This document shows positions 8,823 to 18,057 of a DNA stretch of 40,772 nucleotides, one piece after another. Each line of letters begins with the position of its first letter. Within the stretch, counting starts at the first letter, position 1. The DNA is taken from assembly GCA_000437235.1 (NCBI GenBank), contig FR897024.1, positions 1 to 40,772 of the forward strand, written 5' to 3'. The notes under the pieces were generated by a model. The model was not told where the DNA came from. It ran no database searches and worked only from the letters and a program-made list of their open reading frames with translations. Source of the stretch: Coprobacillus sp. CAG:826 (GTDB lineage: Bacteria > Bacillota_I > Bacilli_A > RFN20 > CAG-826). A program made the position numbers and the translations under genes.

Positions 8823-9776
8823 TTAATGAATAACATCAAAAGAAAGCAAAGCATTAGCAAATAGTTTTCCTAATTCCACCATCGCTAACGAGTCGTAGTG
8901 GCAGTAATCAATGCCATTATCCGGTTCTTGATCATAGGAAAGTTGATTTTGAATTGTATCAATGTAGTAATTATTTTCTTCATCTAACAAAGCGTTATTT
9001 TTCTTTCCTTGATTGATGATGGAATAATTTTCCCAATAAGGAGAAATACCACCAGAAATGAACTTAATTTTGTTATCGCCTTCTTCAACATAATAGCTAA
9101 ATTCTTCTCTTAAATCTTTCATAAGATTGAGTTCATTGCTTTCATATTGATTCGCGTAATAACCACCATCGGATTCACCTTGCATCCAGCAAATGCCTTT
9201 AATATAAGGATAATAATTTTGATCTTCTAATTCTCTTAAACAGGTATGAATATAATCTACCATTCCTGAATAAAGGACACCTACAGGTAGTGTTTCAGTT
9301 GAACTTGAAGTCGATAACCAGTCTCTTTGAAGCGTGGTTCCTCCACTTGCATATTTAATAATAAATAAATCGCGTTCAAATGTTTTTGTTTCAAAAACTT
9401 CATTCATTCCAATTTCGGGGCCAAATCTTTCAAAATCATACCCCATACCTAAACGAATAGAAGAAAAGGTTTTCGATTCATTTAAATGGGTGGGTTGCAT
9501 GGCATTACAGCGGAATTTAATTTTGGTATTAGAACTATGCGCTTCAAAATATTTATTAAATAACGCTTCATCTTTTTGCATTAACATCCGATTCCAAGTA
9601 TTACCTTCCGCATTCGATTGTCCACATAAAATAATGACATTGGCTTCTTTTACGGTTGGTGTTTCACTGGTGGTTGGTACGTTTGATGAAGTCGAAACGG
9701 GTGTTTTAGAACATGCACATAACATGAATGTCATAAGAAGCACTGAAAATATATTATTTTTTCTTGTTTTTTTCAT
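8823..9776 (-). CDS. Sialate O-acetylesterase / CE6-type carbohydrate esterase lipoprotein
   Basis: A 317-residue exported lipoprotein (signal ending LCAC, Cys22, Ser/Thr tether). It fits the SASA fold (sialate O-acetylesterase / acetylxylan esterase family 6): ILCGQSNAEG with nucleophile Ser54, the WMQGESD block (Glu201), and a C-terminal DYCH block giving Asp290 and His293. It should remove acetyl groups from sugars at the cell surface. It is the last gene of the long operon, starting 15 bases after the GH43-like stop, and is followed by a strong terminator. Together with the SGNH esterase at 3817 it suggests an acetylated glycan. The exact acetyl position is unknown. Confidence 0.8.
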   Translation of the reverse strand: MKKTRKNNIFSVLLMTFMLCACSKTPVSTSSNVPTTSETPTVKEANVIILCGQSNAEGNTWNRMLMQKDEALFNKYFEAHSSNTKIKFRCNAMQPTHLNESKTFSSIRLGMGYDFERFGPEIGMNEVFETKTFERDLFIIKYASGGTTLQRDWLSTSSSTETLPVGVLYSGMVDYIHTCLRELEDQNYYPYIKGICWMQGESDGGYYANQYESNELNLMKDLREEFSYYVEEGDNKIKFISGGISPYWENYSIINQGKKNNALLDEENNYYIDTIQNQLSYDQEPDNGIDYCHYDSLAMVELGKLFANALLSFDVIH

Positions 9777-9791
9777 TTGTTTGTTCTCCTT

Positions 9792-10634
9792 TTAATGATG
9801 GATGGGTTCCATTTTAGAATGATAGGGATAAAGCACTAAACGTTCATTGCCGTCAAAGGTATTTGGAGCGTGAAAAGTCATCATTTTTTGACCGTCCTTT
9901 TCAAACACCATAGCGTGACCTCCATCTTCACTATAAATGGGCTGATCTTCTTGAATCCAAGGTCCTTTGATGGATTTACTATGACATACACCAATGGCAT
10001 ATCCCGTTTTTGAATAGCTTGACCATATCATTTCTAAACCATCTTTTTGTTGAATGATAAATGGTCCATCAGTGACATAGTTATTTTTTCCTTGAAAAGC
10101 AATGGGCCATTTAGCGTCTTTTGCCGAAAATAGAATTTTAGGTTCACTAACGGGATGTGTTAAATCATCCGATAATTGCATTAAACAAATCGTTCCATTT
10201 CCTATTTGAAGCCATTCGTGACAAAAGATAAGATAAGGTATTCCTTTTTCAACCCAAAGGGTTCCATCTAAACATTCCCAATTTTTCGGCGTAATTGCGT
10301 GTTCGGTTAAACACGTAAATTCTCCGTCTGGACAATCAGAAACAAAGATTTGGGTGCCTCTGCAGCAATTATCTGCTTTACAAGACGCAAACAGATAGTA
10401 CTTATTTTTGTATTTATGCATTTCTGGCGCCCAAAAATCTTTATTGCCCCAAAAATGAGAACTCCCTTGAAAAATGGTAATGGGTTCGGTAAATTCTTCT
10501 AAATCTTTTGATTTGTATACCACAAAAGAAGGATAAAGTTCATCTTTTTTTTGATAGGCAGAATATAGATAATAAACTCCGTTTTCAAAATAGATAAAGG
10601 GATCTCGAATATAAAGATCTTCTTTCTTAATCAT
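9792..10634 (-). CDS. GH43-like glycosidase, cytosolic, uncharacterised subgroup
   Basis: A 280-residue five-blade beta-propeller protein with no signal peptide. The GH43/clan F general base is Asp11 (IRDPFIYF). Asp123 (WECLDGTLW) is a candidate second acidic residue. At the position where ordinary GH43 enzymes carry a Glu (EGP/EAP), this protein has VTDGPFI (Asp189). A conserved-looking Glu140 in FCHEWLQIG may serve as the acid instead. GGHAMVF follows near the C-terminus. It is about 40-60 residues shorter than many GH43 enzymes. It sits 12 bases after the alpha-galactosidase gene, in the same frame across a TGA, with its own GAAGGTGAG binding site. Activity (arabinofuranosidase, galactosidase or xylosidase) cannot be assigned. 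Confidence 0.75.
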   Translation of the reverse strand: MIKKEDLYIRDPFIYFENGVYYLYSAYQKKDELYPSFVVYKSKDLEEFTEPITIFQGSSHFWGNKDFWAPEMHKYKNKYYLFASCKADNCCRGTQIFVSDCPDGEFTCLTEHAITPKNWECLDGTLWVEKGIPYLIFCHEWLQIGNGTICLMQLSDDLTHPVSEPKILFSAKDAKWPIAFQGKNNYVTDGPFIIQQKDGLEMIWSSYSKTGYAIGVCHSKSIKGPWIQEDQPIYSEDGGHAMVFEKDGQKMMTFHAPNTFDGNERLVLYPYHSKMEPIHH

Positions 10635-10646
10635 AATCTCACCTTC

Positions 10647-12842
10647 TCAGTTTTCTACCTTATCGAAGGTAATGACGATGGTTTCAAATTCTTCTAGCCA
10701 TTTAATCAGATTAATACCTACTAAACGAAGTTGTTTTCCTGAATAAATCTTTCCATCTAAGGAATTTTGATAAAGCGTTTCATCATCTAATCCATCGAAT
10801 TTTATAAAGCGAGATAAATTGCTTTCTCTTCTCTTATTAAAGAAAATCGCAATCGCTTTTTCTTTATTTTTCGCTACACAAATCATGGACATATGATTGG
10901 TTTCATAAGGAGATTCCATCCGATATAAATCACCATTTTGAATGCAATCTAAATGATATTTTTTATAGAGTTCTGCAATTTCGTTAATTTGTACAATATC
11001 TTCTTTATTTAAGTTCACTGGATTCATTTCATAGCCATACGTTCCAAAAAGTGCGATAGCGCATTTTGCATAATAAGGAAGTAACGCACCGCTAAAGGCA
11101 TGAGAACCGATGGAGGATAATGGATATCCGTAGGTAGAAGCGTAATTAATGAACACTCTTTCGACTGCGTCATTGGAGTCACTGGCTTGAATTTGTGGAC
11201 AATACGATAACATTCCCATATCGAAACGACCACCACCGGAAGCACAGTGTTCAAATAGAATGTTAGGATAACGATCCACTATCATACCATAAAGATGATA
11301 AGCGCCTTCCATAAAACGATGATACACTTCACCTTGATGCTTTTTATTTAAAGTGGTGGAATACACTTCACTTAAACAACGATTGAAGTCAATCTTCACA
11401 TAATCGATAGCGTATTGATCTAATAAATTACAAATTTGGGTATAAACATTTTGAACCGCTTCTTGATTCGTCATATCTAAAACCAATTGATGTCTTCCTA
11501 AAGATAGCTTAATTCCTGGTAAACCTAACGCATATTCAGGGTGTTCTTGATAAAGTTTAGAATTAAAAGAAATCATTTCTGGCTCTAACCAAATTCCAAA
11601 CTTCATATGATTTTGATGACAGGTTTCAATGATTTTTTCTAAATTAATCTTTTTAGGATTAACCGTCCAATCACCTAAAGAAGAAGTGTCATCATATCTT
11701 TCACCAAACCATCCATCATCTAAAACGAACACTTCGGTATTTAAAATTTTGGAATGTTCAATAAAATCACAGATTTTTTGGGTATCAAAATCAATTGTTG
11801 CGCCTTCCCAAGAATTAAATAGAATACCGCGGTCAATAAAAGCATAAGGAGAACGAATAATATGTTGACGCACAAAATCATGTAAAGTTCTTGATAATGC
11901 GCCTCTTCCTGCACTTGAATAAGCCATAATGACTTCTGGTAAGAATAATTTTTCATTTTCATCTAAACAATAGGAGAAATCTTCTTCATTGATACCGAAT
12001 AAAATACGTGTTGAATTCCATTTACTGACATCAACTTCAAAAGCAAAGTTACTAGAATACATTAAAGAAAATGCATACGCTTCTCCATCTTTTTCGTTGG
12101 TATCCGGTCTTTCTAAGAAAAACACTGGATTTTCATTATGCGAAGTGAATCCATAATTCGATTGAATTCTTTCTTTTCCGTCATGAAGTTTTCTTCGACA
12201 AATATTTTTTTCTTTACACCAATCCCCATAAAAATGCGTGAGATAATAATTATCATCAGGCAAATCTAAAGTCATGGAATAGGCTTTTACGACATGGAAG
12301 GAATTTTTTCCTTTATTTTCAATATAAGCACTGCGCGTGATAACATCTAAATCTTCAAATATAGAATAGAATAAATGAACATAAGCTTCACTTAATTCAT
12401 CTTTTAAAACAATTTCTAACGTCATACATTCTTCATCTTTTCCAAAAGAAGAAGGAAGGGTTTCTATCCCTGGTTTCCCTTTTAAAATTTGATGAGATAC
12501 ATAGGTGAACTTCGTATAATTTGTATTTAAATCAGGTTTATGAATAATAATGGGCGCTCCACGTTTATCAAAACCACCATGGGTGGGAAGTTCCATCATG
12601 GAAAAATCTTCGTAGTAGTGGAAATGGGTCCATGGTACCATTTTTTCAGAATTGCTTTCCTTATCTAAATATTGCCATCCCCAATCTCCTCTAGAAGTGA
12701 GATTTTGTAAATCTAAGTTTTCTAAATAGGGGCCAAAATAAAAGTGTTGAAGATAATTAAAATCATTAATTCCTAAATAATAAGAAATTCTTTGGTTAAA
12801 TAAATGAAAGTATCTTTCTTTCTCGTTATAGTAAATCAACAT
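10647..12842 (-). CDS. Alpha-galactosidase, glycoside hydrolase family 36
   Basis: A 731-residue cytosolic enzyme removing alpha-linked galactose from oligosaccharides. An N-terminal beta-supersandwich is followed by a barrel (~330-650) with VLDDGWFGERYDD, SLGDW, GIWLEPEM, nucleophile Asp485 in YVKIDFNR, EHCASGGGRFD and acid/base Asp555 in QASDSNDA. The nucleophile motif reads KIDFNR where classical bacterial members read KWDMNR, so specificity could differ (for example alpha-N-acetylgalactosaminide). Length matches the family (~730). The gene overlaps the ABC ATPase gene by 17 bases, implying translational coupling. Its stop is TGA, one of only two among the intact genes here. Confidence 0.92.
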   Translation of the reverse strand: MLIYYNEKERYFHLFNQRISYYLGINDFNYLQHFYFGPYLENLDLQNLTSRGDWGWQYLDKESNSEKMVPWTHFHYYEDFSMMELPTHGGFDKRGAPIIIHKPDLNTNYTKFTYVSHQILKGKPGIETLPSSFGKDEECMTLEIVLKDELSEAYVHLFYSIFEDLDVITRSAYIENKGKNSFHVVKAYSMTLDLPDDNYYLTHFYGDWCKEKNICRRKLHDGKERIQSNYGFTSHNENPVFFLERPDTNEKDGEAYAFSLMYSSNFAFEVDVSKWNSTRILFGINEEDFSYCLDENEKLFLPEVIMAYSSAGRGALSRTLHDFVRQHIIRSPYAFIDRGILFNSWEGATIDFDTQKICDFIEHSKILNTEVFVLDDGWFGERYDDTSSLGDWTVNPKKINLEKIIETCHQNHMKFGIWLEPEMISFNSKLYQEHPEYALGLPGIKLSLGRHQLVLDMTNQEAVQNVYTQICNLLDQYAIDYVKIDFNRCLSEVYSTTLNKKHQGEVYHRFMEGAYHLYGMIVDRYPNILFEHCASGGGRFDMGMLSYCPQIQASDSNDAVERVFINYASTYGYPLSSIGSHAFSGALLPYYAKCAIALFGTYGYEMNPVNLNKEDIVQINEIAELYKKYHLDCIQNGDLYRMESPYETNHMSMICVAKNKEKAIAIFFNKRRESNLSRFIKFDGLDDETLYQNSLDGKIYSGKQLRLVGINLIKWLEEFETIVITFDKVEN

Positions 12843-14679
12843 AGTTCACTTCCTCTATTCTTGTAATTTTTTGTCCGCTGACATCGTCAAATAAATGTAA
12901 TTTTTCCATATTCACTTTCAGTAAAATATGGGCACCTGAACGTATGATGTAATGGTTCGGTACTTTAGCAATTAAGTCAGTAGACGATAAATCTGAATGT
13001 ACATAATAGTCACTACCAATGAGTTCCACTATCGTGGTATTCACATCAATACAAGAGCTTTCTTTCTCTCTAACTAAAGTTAAATCCTCTGGACGAATAC
13101 CAATTTTCACTGCATGCGAGCCTTTTAAGTATTGTTCATAGGTTTGAATAATCTCTTGAATTTTTTGCTTTTTCTCTTCCATTGTAGTTGGAATACTTTC
13201 GACAGGTTGAGTGCCACTATCCTTATTTTGCGTAAAGGCTTTGAAGGATTGAATCTTTTGTAACTCTAAATCGATGACACTATCTTCTTTATCGCTTAAT
13301 ATTTCTAAAATACGTTTAAGAATTTTCACCATCTTTGTTTTAGCAAAAGGATCTTTTCCTTTTATATTTTCTACCGCATCTAATTCGTCTTCTACTTTGA
13401 TAGCGATATCTTCAAGTAGTTCATCAATAGAAAATAAAGACATTTCTTTTATAATCTCTTGAGAGTCCTTAAGTTCTTTGTTTTTAATTTTTACAAGAAG
13501 ATTCTCCACCTGTTCTTTCACTTTCAAACTACCCGGATGATGGATTCTTTTTAATAAAGTTTTCCAAAATTCTAGTTTTTGTTGATAAAATTCTTGGTGT
13601 TGATTTTCTAATCTTTTCGCGTACTCCAATTTTGTGCCATCTTCTAAAGTAATGATACCTTGATCATAAGTTCCACTAAAGATGTTCATCGCTGGTGCTC
13701 CAATAAAGGTAGCAACGAAGAGATTTTCTGGGTTCATATAGATTTCTCTAGGGGAGCCAATTTGTTGAATCCATCCTTTGTTCATCACGACAATTTTGGT
13801 TGCCATCGTCATCGCTTCCGTTTGATCGTGCGTAACATAAATCGTAGTGGCACCCACATTTTTATGAATACGAACAATTTCACTTCGCATGGACACTCTT
13901 AATTTTGCATCTAAGTTACTTAAAGGTTCGTCCATTAAGAAGAGTTTTGAATTTCTCACTAATGCTCTACCTAGAGCAACACGCTGCATTTGTCCACCCG
14001 ATAATTCTTTTGGTTTACGATCAAGATAAGCACCTAAATCTAAGAAATTCGCAGCGTTAAATACTTTTTCTTTAATTTCTCTTTCCGTGTATTTTCGTAA
14101 AACATAAATTGGTCCCGGATTTTTTTCTAATGTTTCAATTTCTAATTGAATTTCTTTTCTTTCTTCTTTTTTAGTTTCATCTAAAGAAGAAAACTTTTTC
14201 TTTAATTCTTCAATTTTCTCATGGTTAATCGCTAAAATTGGTTGTTTGGTTTTCTTATCTAACTTAGGTAGCCATTCTTTTTTGACTCTTAATCCATAAC
14301 TCATATTTTCATATACTGTCATATGAGGATATAAAGCGTAAGATTGGAAAACCATGGCGATTCCGCGGTCTTTACTCGGTAAATAGTTCGCTAGTTGTTG
14401 GTTGATATAAAGATAGCCACTAGAGATTTCTTCGAGTCCAGCAATCATACGTAAAGTGGTCGACTTTCCACATCCAGAAGGTCCTACTAAAACAATAAAA
14501 TCGTGAGGATCAATTTCTAGATTGAAGTTAAAAACAGCTTGAACTTTATTGGGATAAACTTTATTAATTCCTTGTAAAGAAACAAAGCTTTGAATATTTT
14601 CATTACGAAGCATCTTATGATTTTCTTTATATTGTTTCCTTGCTTCTTTCACAGTAATCTTTTTTTCTTTTTTCATCAT
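12826..14679 (-). CDS. Sugar ABC transporter ATP-binding protein (MsmK/UgpC/MalK type) with two large insertions
   Basis: A 617-residue ATPase that powers the importer encoded upstream. All nucleotide-binding motifs are intact: Walker A GPSGCGKST (66-74), Q-loop Gln112, signature LSGGQ (226-230), Walker B LFLMDEP with Glu251, and His284. The C-terminal regulatory TOBE region resumes at VKIGIRPEDL (~524). The family is usually about 370 residues. The excess is a charged helical insert of ~55 residues between the Q-loop and the signature (~134-200) and a ~160-residue Lys/Glu-rich helical insert inside the TOBE region (~356-520). Long forms of this ATPase are known from Mycoplasma (from memory). 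ATG at 14679 or 14676 both fit GAGGAC. Confidence 0.9.
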   Translation of the reverse strand: MMKKEKKITVKEARKQYKENHKMLRNENIQSFVSLQGINKVYPNKVQAVFNFNLEIDPHDFIVLVGPSGCGKSTTLRMIAGLEEISSGYLYINQQLANYLPSKDRGIAMVFQSYALYPHMTVYENMSYGLRVKKEWLPKLDKKTKQPILAINHEKIEELKKKFSSLDETKKEERKEIQLEIETLEKNPGPIYVLRKYTEREIKEKVFNAANFLDLGAYLDRKPKELSGGQMQRVALGRALVRNSKLFLMDEPLSNLDAKLRVSMRSEIVRIHKNVGATTIYVTHDQTEAMTMATKIVVMNKGWIQQIGSPREIYMNPENLFVATFIGAPAMNIFSGTYDQGIITLEDGTKLEYAKRLENQHQEFYQQKLEFWKTLLKRIHHPGSLKVKEQVENLLVKIKNKELKDSQEIIKEMSLFSIDELLEDIAIKVEDELDAVENIKGKDPFAKTKMVKILKRILEILSDKEDSVIDLELQKIQSFKAFTQNKDSGTQPVESIPTTMEEKKQKIQEIIQTYEQYLKGSHAVKIGIRPEDLTLVREKESSCIDVNTTIVELIGSDYYVHSDLSSTDLIAKVPNHYIIRSGAHILLKVNMEKLHLFDDVSGQKITRIEEVNYVDLL

Positions 14680-14689
14680 TTTGTCCTCA

Positions 14690-15556
14690 CTACCTTTTAA
14701 TACCTGTCATGGATACGCCTTCCACTAAACGATCTTGAATTATGCAATATAGAATAAAAATCGGAATCATGGAAATGACAGAACACGCTAATTGGATGCC
14801 GACTTTGGTATAGGATTGATTGCCTTCAATGACTTTAGAAAGGCCAACCGCTAAAGTCCACATCTTTTTATCCGCTTTACCAATAATCAATTCGGCCCAT
14901 TGTAAGTCATTCCATGCGCCTAAGAAACTAAATAAACCTTGTACTAAAAGCGCTGATTTTCCTAAAGGTAAAACAATGGTACGGAAAATACGGAAGTTAC
15001 TTGAGCCATCCATTCTTGCATTTTCAATTAAGTCTTTGGGAATACCTAAGAAGAATTGACGAATTAAATAAAGGCCATAAACACCGCATAACCCCGGTAA
15101 AATTAAACCTAACAAATTTTTATTTAATCCCATTTGGATGATGTTCGTAAATTGCGGTACGGTATTGACAATGCCGGGCACGGTCATCGTAGCAATTAAA
15201 AATCCAAAAAGAATATTGGCGTATTTTAAATCCATAAATACAAAGGCATATGCCGCTAAAGACGCAATCGCTAAATAGATAAACGTTGTGGATAAAGCGA
15301 CAATAAAGCTATTGATAATCCAGTTGAATACAGGGTATTCTTCACTAGAAAAAATAGCAATATAGTTTTGAATCGTCCACGCTTTCACATTCGTAGGAAG
15401 GAAACTTCCTGGATAAAAGCGTAAATCATTTGCGTCTCTAAACGAAGAGATAACGCCCCAAATGAGTGGAAATAGTAATAGTAAACAAACAATCAATAAA
15501 ACAGCAGAACTAACGTATTTCCCCAGATGCTTTGAACGTTTTAAATTGTTTTGCAT
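14690..15556 (-). CDS. Carbohydrate ABC transporter permease (MsmG/UgpE type)
   Basis: A 288-residue integral membrane protein with about six membrane segments, the second channel subunit of the sugar importer. The EAA loop that docks onto the ATPase is at ~179-198 (ENARMDGSS followed by FRTIVLP). The start has an excellent GGAGGGG seven bases upstream and lies 47 bases inside the end of the preceding permease gene, an unusually long overlap that points to coupled translation. It ends 11 bases before the ATPase start. Length and topology are typical of the MalG/UgpE group. Confidence 0.92.
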   Translation of the reverse strand: MQNNLKRSKHLGKYVSSAVLLIVCLLLLFPLIWGVISSFRDANDLRFYPGSFLPTNVKAWTIQNYIAIFSSEEYPVFNWIINSFIVALSTTFIYLAIASLAAYAFVFMDLKYANILFGFLIATMTVPGIVNTVPQFTNIIQMGLNKNLLGLILPGLCGVYGLYLIRQFFLGIPKDLIENARMDGSSNFRIFRTIVLPLGKSALLVQGLFSFLGAWNDLQWAELIIGKADKKMWTLAVGLSKVIEGNQSYTKVGIQLACSVISMIPIFILYCIIQDRLVEGVSMTGIKR

Positions 15557-16508
15557 ACTTATCCCCTCCTTTTCTTTCTTTAGTAATTAGCATTTGTGCA
15601 ACCGAAATTAGAGCGATAAATACACCTAAACAAATCGCCATAGCGGAAGTCATTCCGTATACGGCAAAGTTCGTACCTTTTAATTGGTTTTGAATGACAT
15701 AAATTACGGTATATACCGAATTTTGGGGCTGAACATAAGAACCTAAAATGTAACATTGTCCATAAAGATTCATATATCCACATACCGTGGTAAATAAACA
15801 AATAATCATTTGGTTTTTAATTTGTGGAAAAGTAACATCAAACCGTTGTCTAAATTTACTACAACCATCAATGGCACTTGCTTCATATAATGATTTATCC
15901 ACATTTTGTAAGGCAGCGGTAAAGATAACAAAGTTGGTGCCTAATCCACCCCAAACACAGAAAAGGATAATGATCATCCATACAGTAGTTGGGTTTTGTA
16001 ACCAGTTTACATTGATTTTGAATAGGTTATTAATAAAACCATATTCATTATTAAACATATTTAAAAAGATAACGCCAGTTGCGGTAATAGGAAAAATGCC
16101 TGGTAAATAAATAATTGCCCGGTAGATTTTGTATCCTGGTGGTTTGGCATTAATTAATAACGCTAATCCAAGAGGAATCAAAATACATAGAGGGACAATA
16201 ATTGCGGTGGCCATCAATGTGTTTTTCATACCATTCCAAAAGTCTTTATAATACGATGTATTGGAATCAAAAAGGATCTTTTGATAATTTAAAAATCCCC
16301 GCCATGAAATATCATTAACATTCGCAATATTATATCGATATAACGACATAATGCACCCCTTAATAAAGGGGTACATGAAAAAGACGAGAAAAGAAATTAA
16401 GTAGGGTGCCATAAATAAAATGGCCAATCCATATTTCTTTAAAAAGCTTGTCGTTTTAGATACGCGTTTGGTATATTCCTCGATGGTTGTTCTCTTGGAT
16501 GAAAACAT
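15510..16508 (-). CDS. Carbohydrate ABC transporter permease (MsmF/UgpA type)
   Basis: A 332-residue membrane protein with about six to seven segments, the first channel subunit of the importer. The N-terminus is cytoplasmic and basic; the first segment is at ~28-48 and the EAA loop at ~209-231 (YEASAIDGCSKF). Its ribosome binding site, GTGAGGA, is embedded in the last codons of the binding-protein gene, whose TAG stop is two bases before the ATG. It belongs with the solute-binding lipoprotein, second permease and ATPase as a complete CUT1-type transporter for oligosaccharides. Confidence 0.92.
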   Translation of the reverse strand: MFSSKRTTIEEYTKRVSKTTSFLKKYGLAILFMAPYLISFLVFFMYPFIKGCIMSLYRYNIANVNDISWRGFLNYQKILFDSNTSYYKDFWNGMKNTLMATAIIVPLCILIPLGLALLINAKPPGYKIYRAIIYLPGIFPITATGVIFLNMFNNEYGFINNLFKINVNWLQNPTTVWMIIILFCVWGGLGTNFVIFTAALQNVDKSLYEASAIDGCSKFRQRFDVTFPQIKNQMIICLFTTVCGYMNLYGQCYILGSYVQPQNSVYTVIYVIQNQLKGTNFAVYGMTSAMAICLGVFIALISVAQMLITKERKGGDKYAKQFKTFKASGEIR

Positions 16509-16510
16509 AA

Positions 16511-18040
16511 CTACAAGTCCTCACGATCTGAGATTCTAAGCATACAATCTTGATAATTGGTTTCAAGAATACTACTAATGGTTTTACTCTTATAAGTAGA
16601 AGCCATCACTTGTTTAATCGCAACTTGATACGATTCATAGATTTCATCATAGTAAATAGTGGATGGAAGAATTTGATATTGCGTTGTGCTTCCATAATAT
16701 TGAACATATTTTTTATAGTATTGGTTATTTAAATATAAATCATCGGAAGATTGAACAATTAAAGAAGCAGGAAGGTGTCCAGCTTGTGTCCAAACGCCAC
16801 CACAGTTTTCCGCTAAATAGTTAATGAAAATAGCGGCAGCAATTCTTTCGGTTCTACTCTTACAAGTTTTTACAATCGTAGCGGTATGAGAATCACCAAA
16901 GATTGCATTAGCGTATGGTTTGGTATTATCTAAAGCAAATAAATTACCAAAATTTAAAATAGCCATGTTTTTTGCACTTCCGCCATCAGCGGCGTACATA
17001 CTATCAATTAAAGCAGTATCTTTATAGCCACTCCAAGCACCATCTAAATAGAAAGCTGATACACCTGAGTGGAATTCAGAAATACCGGCATCATAGTTTA
17101 AATCTGGTTTACTTAAAGCATGACGGTTGACACTGGTTTCCGTTGGCCAGAACCAATCTCTTAAAATTTGTAAGCCTTTGGCCACTTCTTCGGTATTATA
17201 AGCCGGTTTACCTTCATCATTCACTAATTTTCCACCGTTTTGTAAAGCAACGGTTTGGGATAAATAAGCATTGACCCACATATCACCAGAAGAAATTGGG
17301 AATGGATAATAAGGTCCTTCTAATTCAGGAACATATTTTCTCCATTTATAAACGTCATCGGTAGTGACCGTAGAAGAATTATTACCACGAACCCATAATT
17401 CACCTTGTTCAGCTTTTTCTACTAGAGTATCACAGACACCCATAAGCTCAACATAGTTGGTTGGCATATTAATTCCGTTTTTCTCTAAAATATCTTTACG
17501 AACGAAAATCATCGTAGAGTCTACAGAAATTGGAAGACCATATAATTTATCATCCACAAAGCAAGCAGAAATTAAATTGGTTTCAAAATAAGAGGCATCA
17601 AAACCAATATTTGCGGTTTCTAAATACGTATCGATTGGCACTAAAATATCATTATTTTCTAAGGCCGCAATCTTTTCACCATAACCATAGAAAATATCAG
17701 GTGCGTTATCGGGATCTTGGGTTACCGATTGCGCTAAAGCGCCATAAATAGAATAACGTGATTCATGATAAGGATTAATTTTGATTTGTCCTTTATAAAG
17801 TTCGTTAAATTGGTTGACGATTTGATCTTGATACACACTATCCGGATTGGTGCAAACGCTCCACATACTTAATTCAATGTTATCAAAAACAACATTTCCG
17901 TTTTCATCATAAGTGACATCATCAATGGAATCGTCTTTCCATTCATTTTTCGTAGAACTTGTAGAGGTTGTTCCGCCACAAGCAATTAATGATAAAGACG
18001 CAATAGATAACGCCATCCATTTGGTAAATCTTTTTTTCAT
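16511..18040 (-). CDS. Extracellular sugar-binding lipoprotein of the ABC importer
   Basis: A 509-residue solute-binding protein of the type 1/8 sugar family, anchored by Cys21 (SLIACGG) with a short Ser/Thr tether. The mature domain begins with a lobe containing IELSMWSVCTNPDS and has typical binding-protein features such as INQFNE-like helices, LYGLPISVDS and GVSAFYLDGAWSGY. It should capture oligosaccharides released by the neighbouring surface enzymes and hand them to the permeases encoded immediately downstream. It is somewhat longer than the usual ~420-450 residues, compatible with oligosaccharide rather than monosaccharide binding. The ligand is unknown. Confidence 0.9.
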   Translation of the reverse strand: MKKRFTKWMALSIASLSLIACGGTTSTSSTKNEWKDDSIDDVTYDENGNVVFDNIELSMWSVCTNPDSVYQDQIVNQFNELYKGQIKINPYHESRYSIYGALAQSVTQDPDNAPDIFYGYGEKIAALENNDILVPIDTYLETANIGFDASYFETNLISACFVDDKLYGLPISVDSTMIFVRKDILEKNGINMPTNYVELMGVCDTLVEKAEQGELWVRGNNSSTVTTDDVYKWRKYVPELEGPYYPFPISSGDMWVNAYLSQTVALQNGGKLVNDEGKPAYNTEEVAKGLQILRDWFWPTETSVNRHALSKPDLNYDAGISEFHSGVSAFYLDGAWSGYKDTALIDSMYAADGGSAKNMAILNFGNLFALDNTKPYANAIFGDSHTATIVKTCKSRTERIAAAIFINYLAENCGGVWTQAGHLPASLIVQSSDDLYLNNQYYKKYVQYYGSTTQYQILPSTIYYDEIYESYQVAIKQVMASTYKSKTISSILETNYQDCMLRISDREDL

Positions 18041-18057
18041 TTTTTTGTTTCTCCTTT

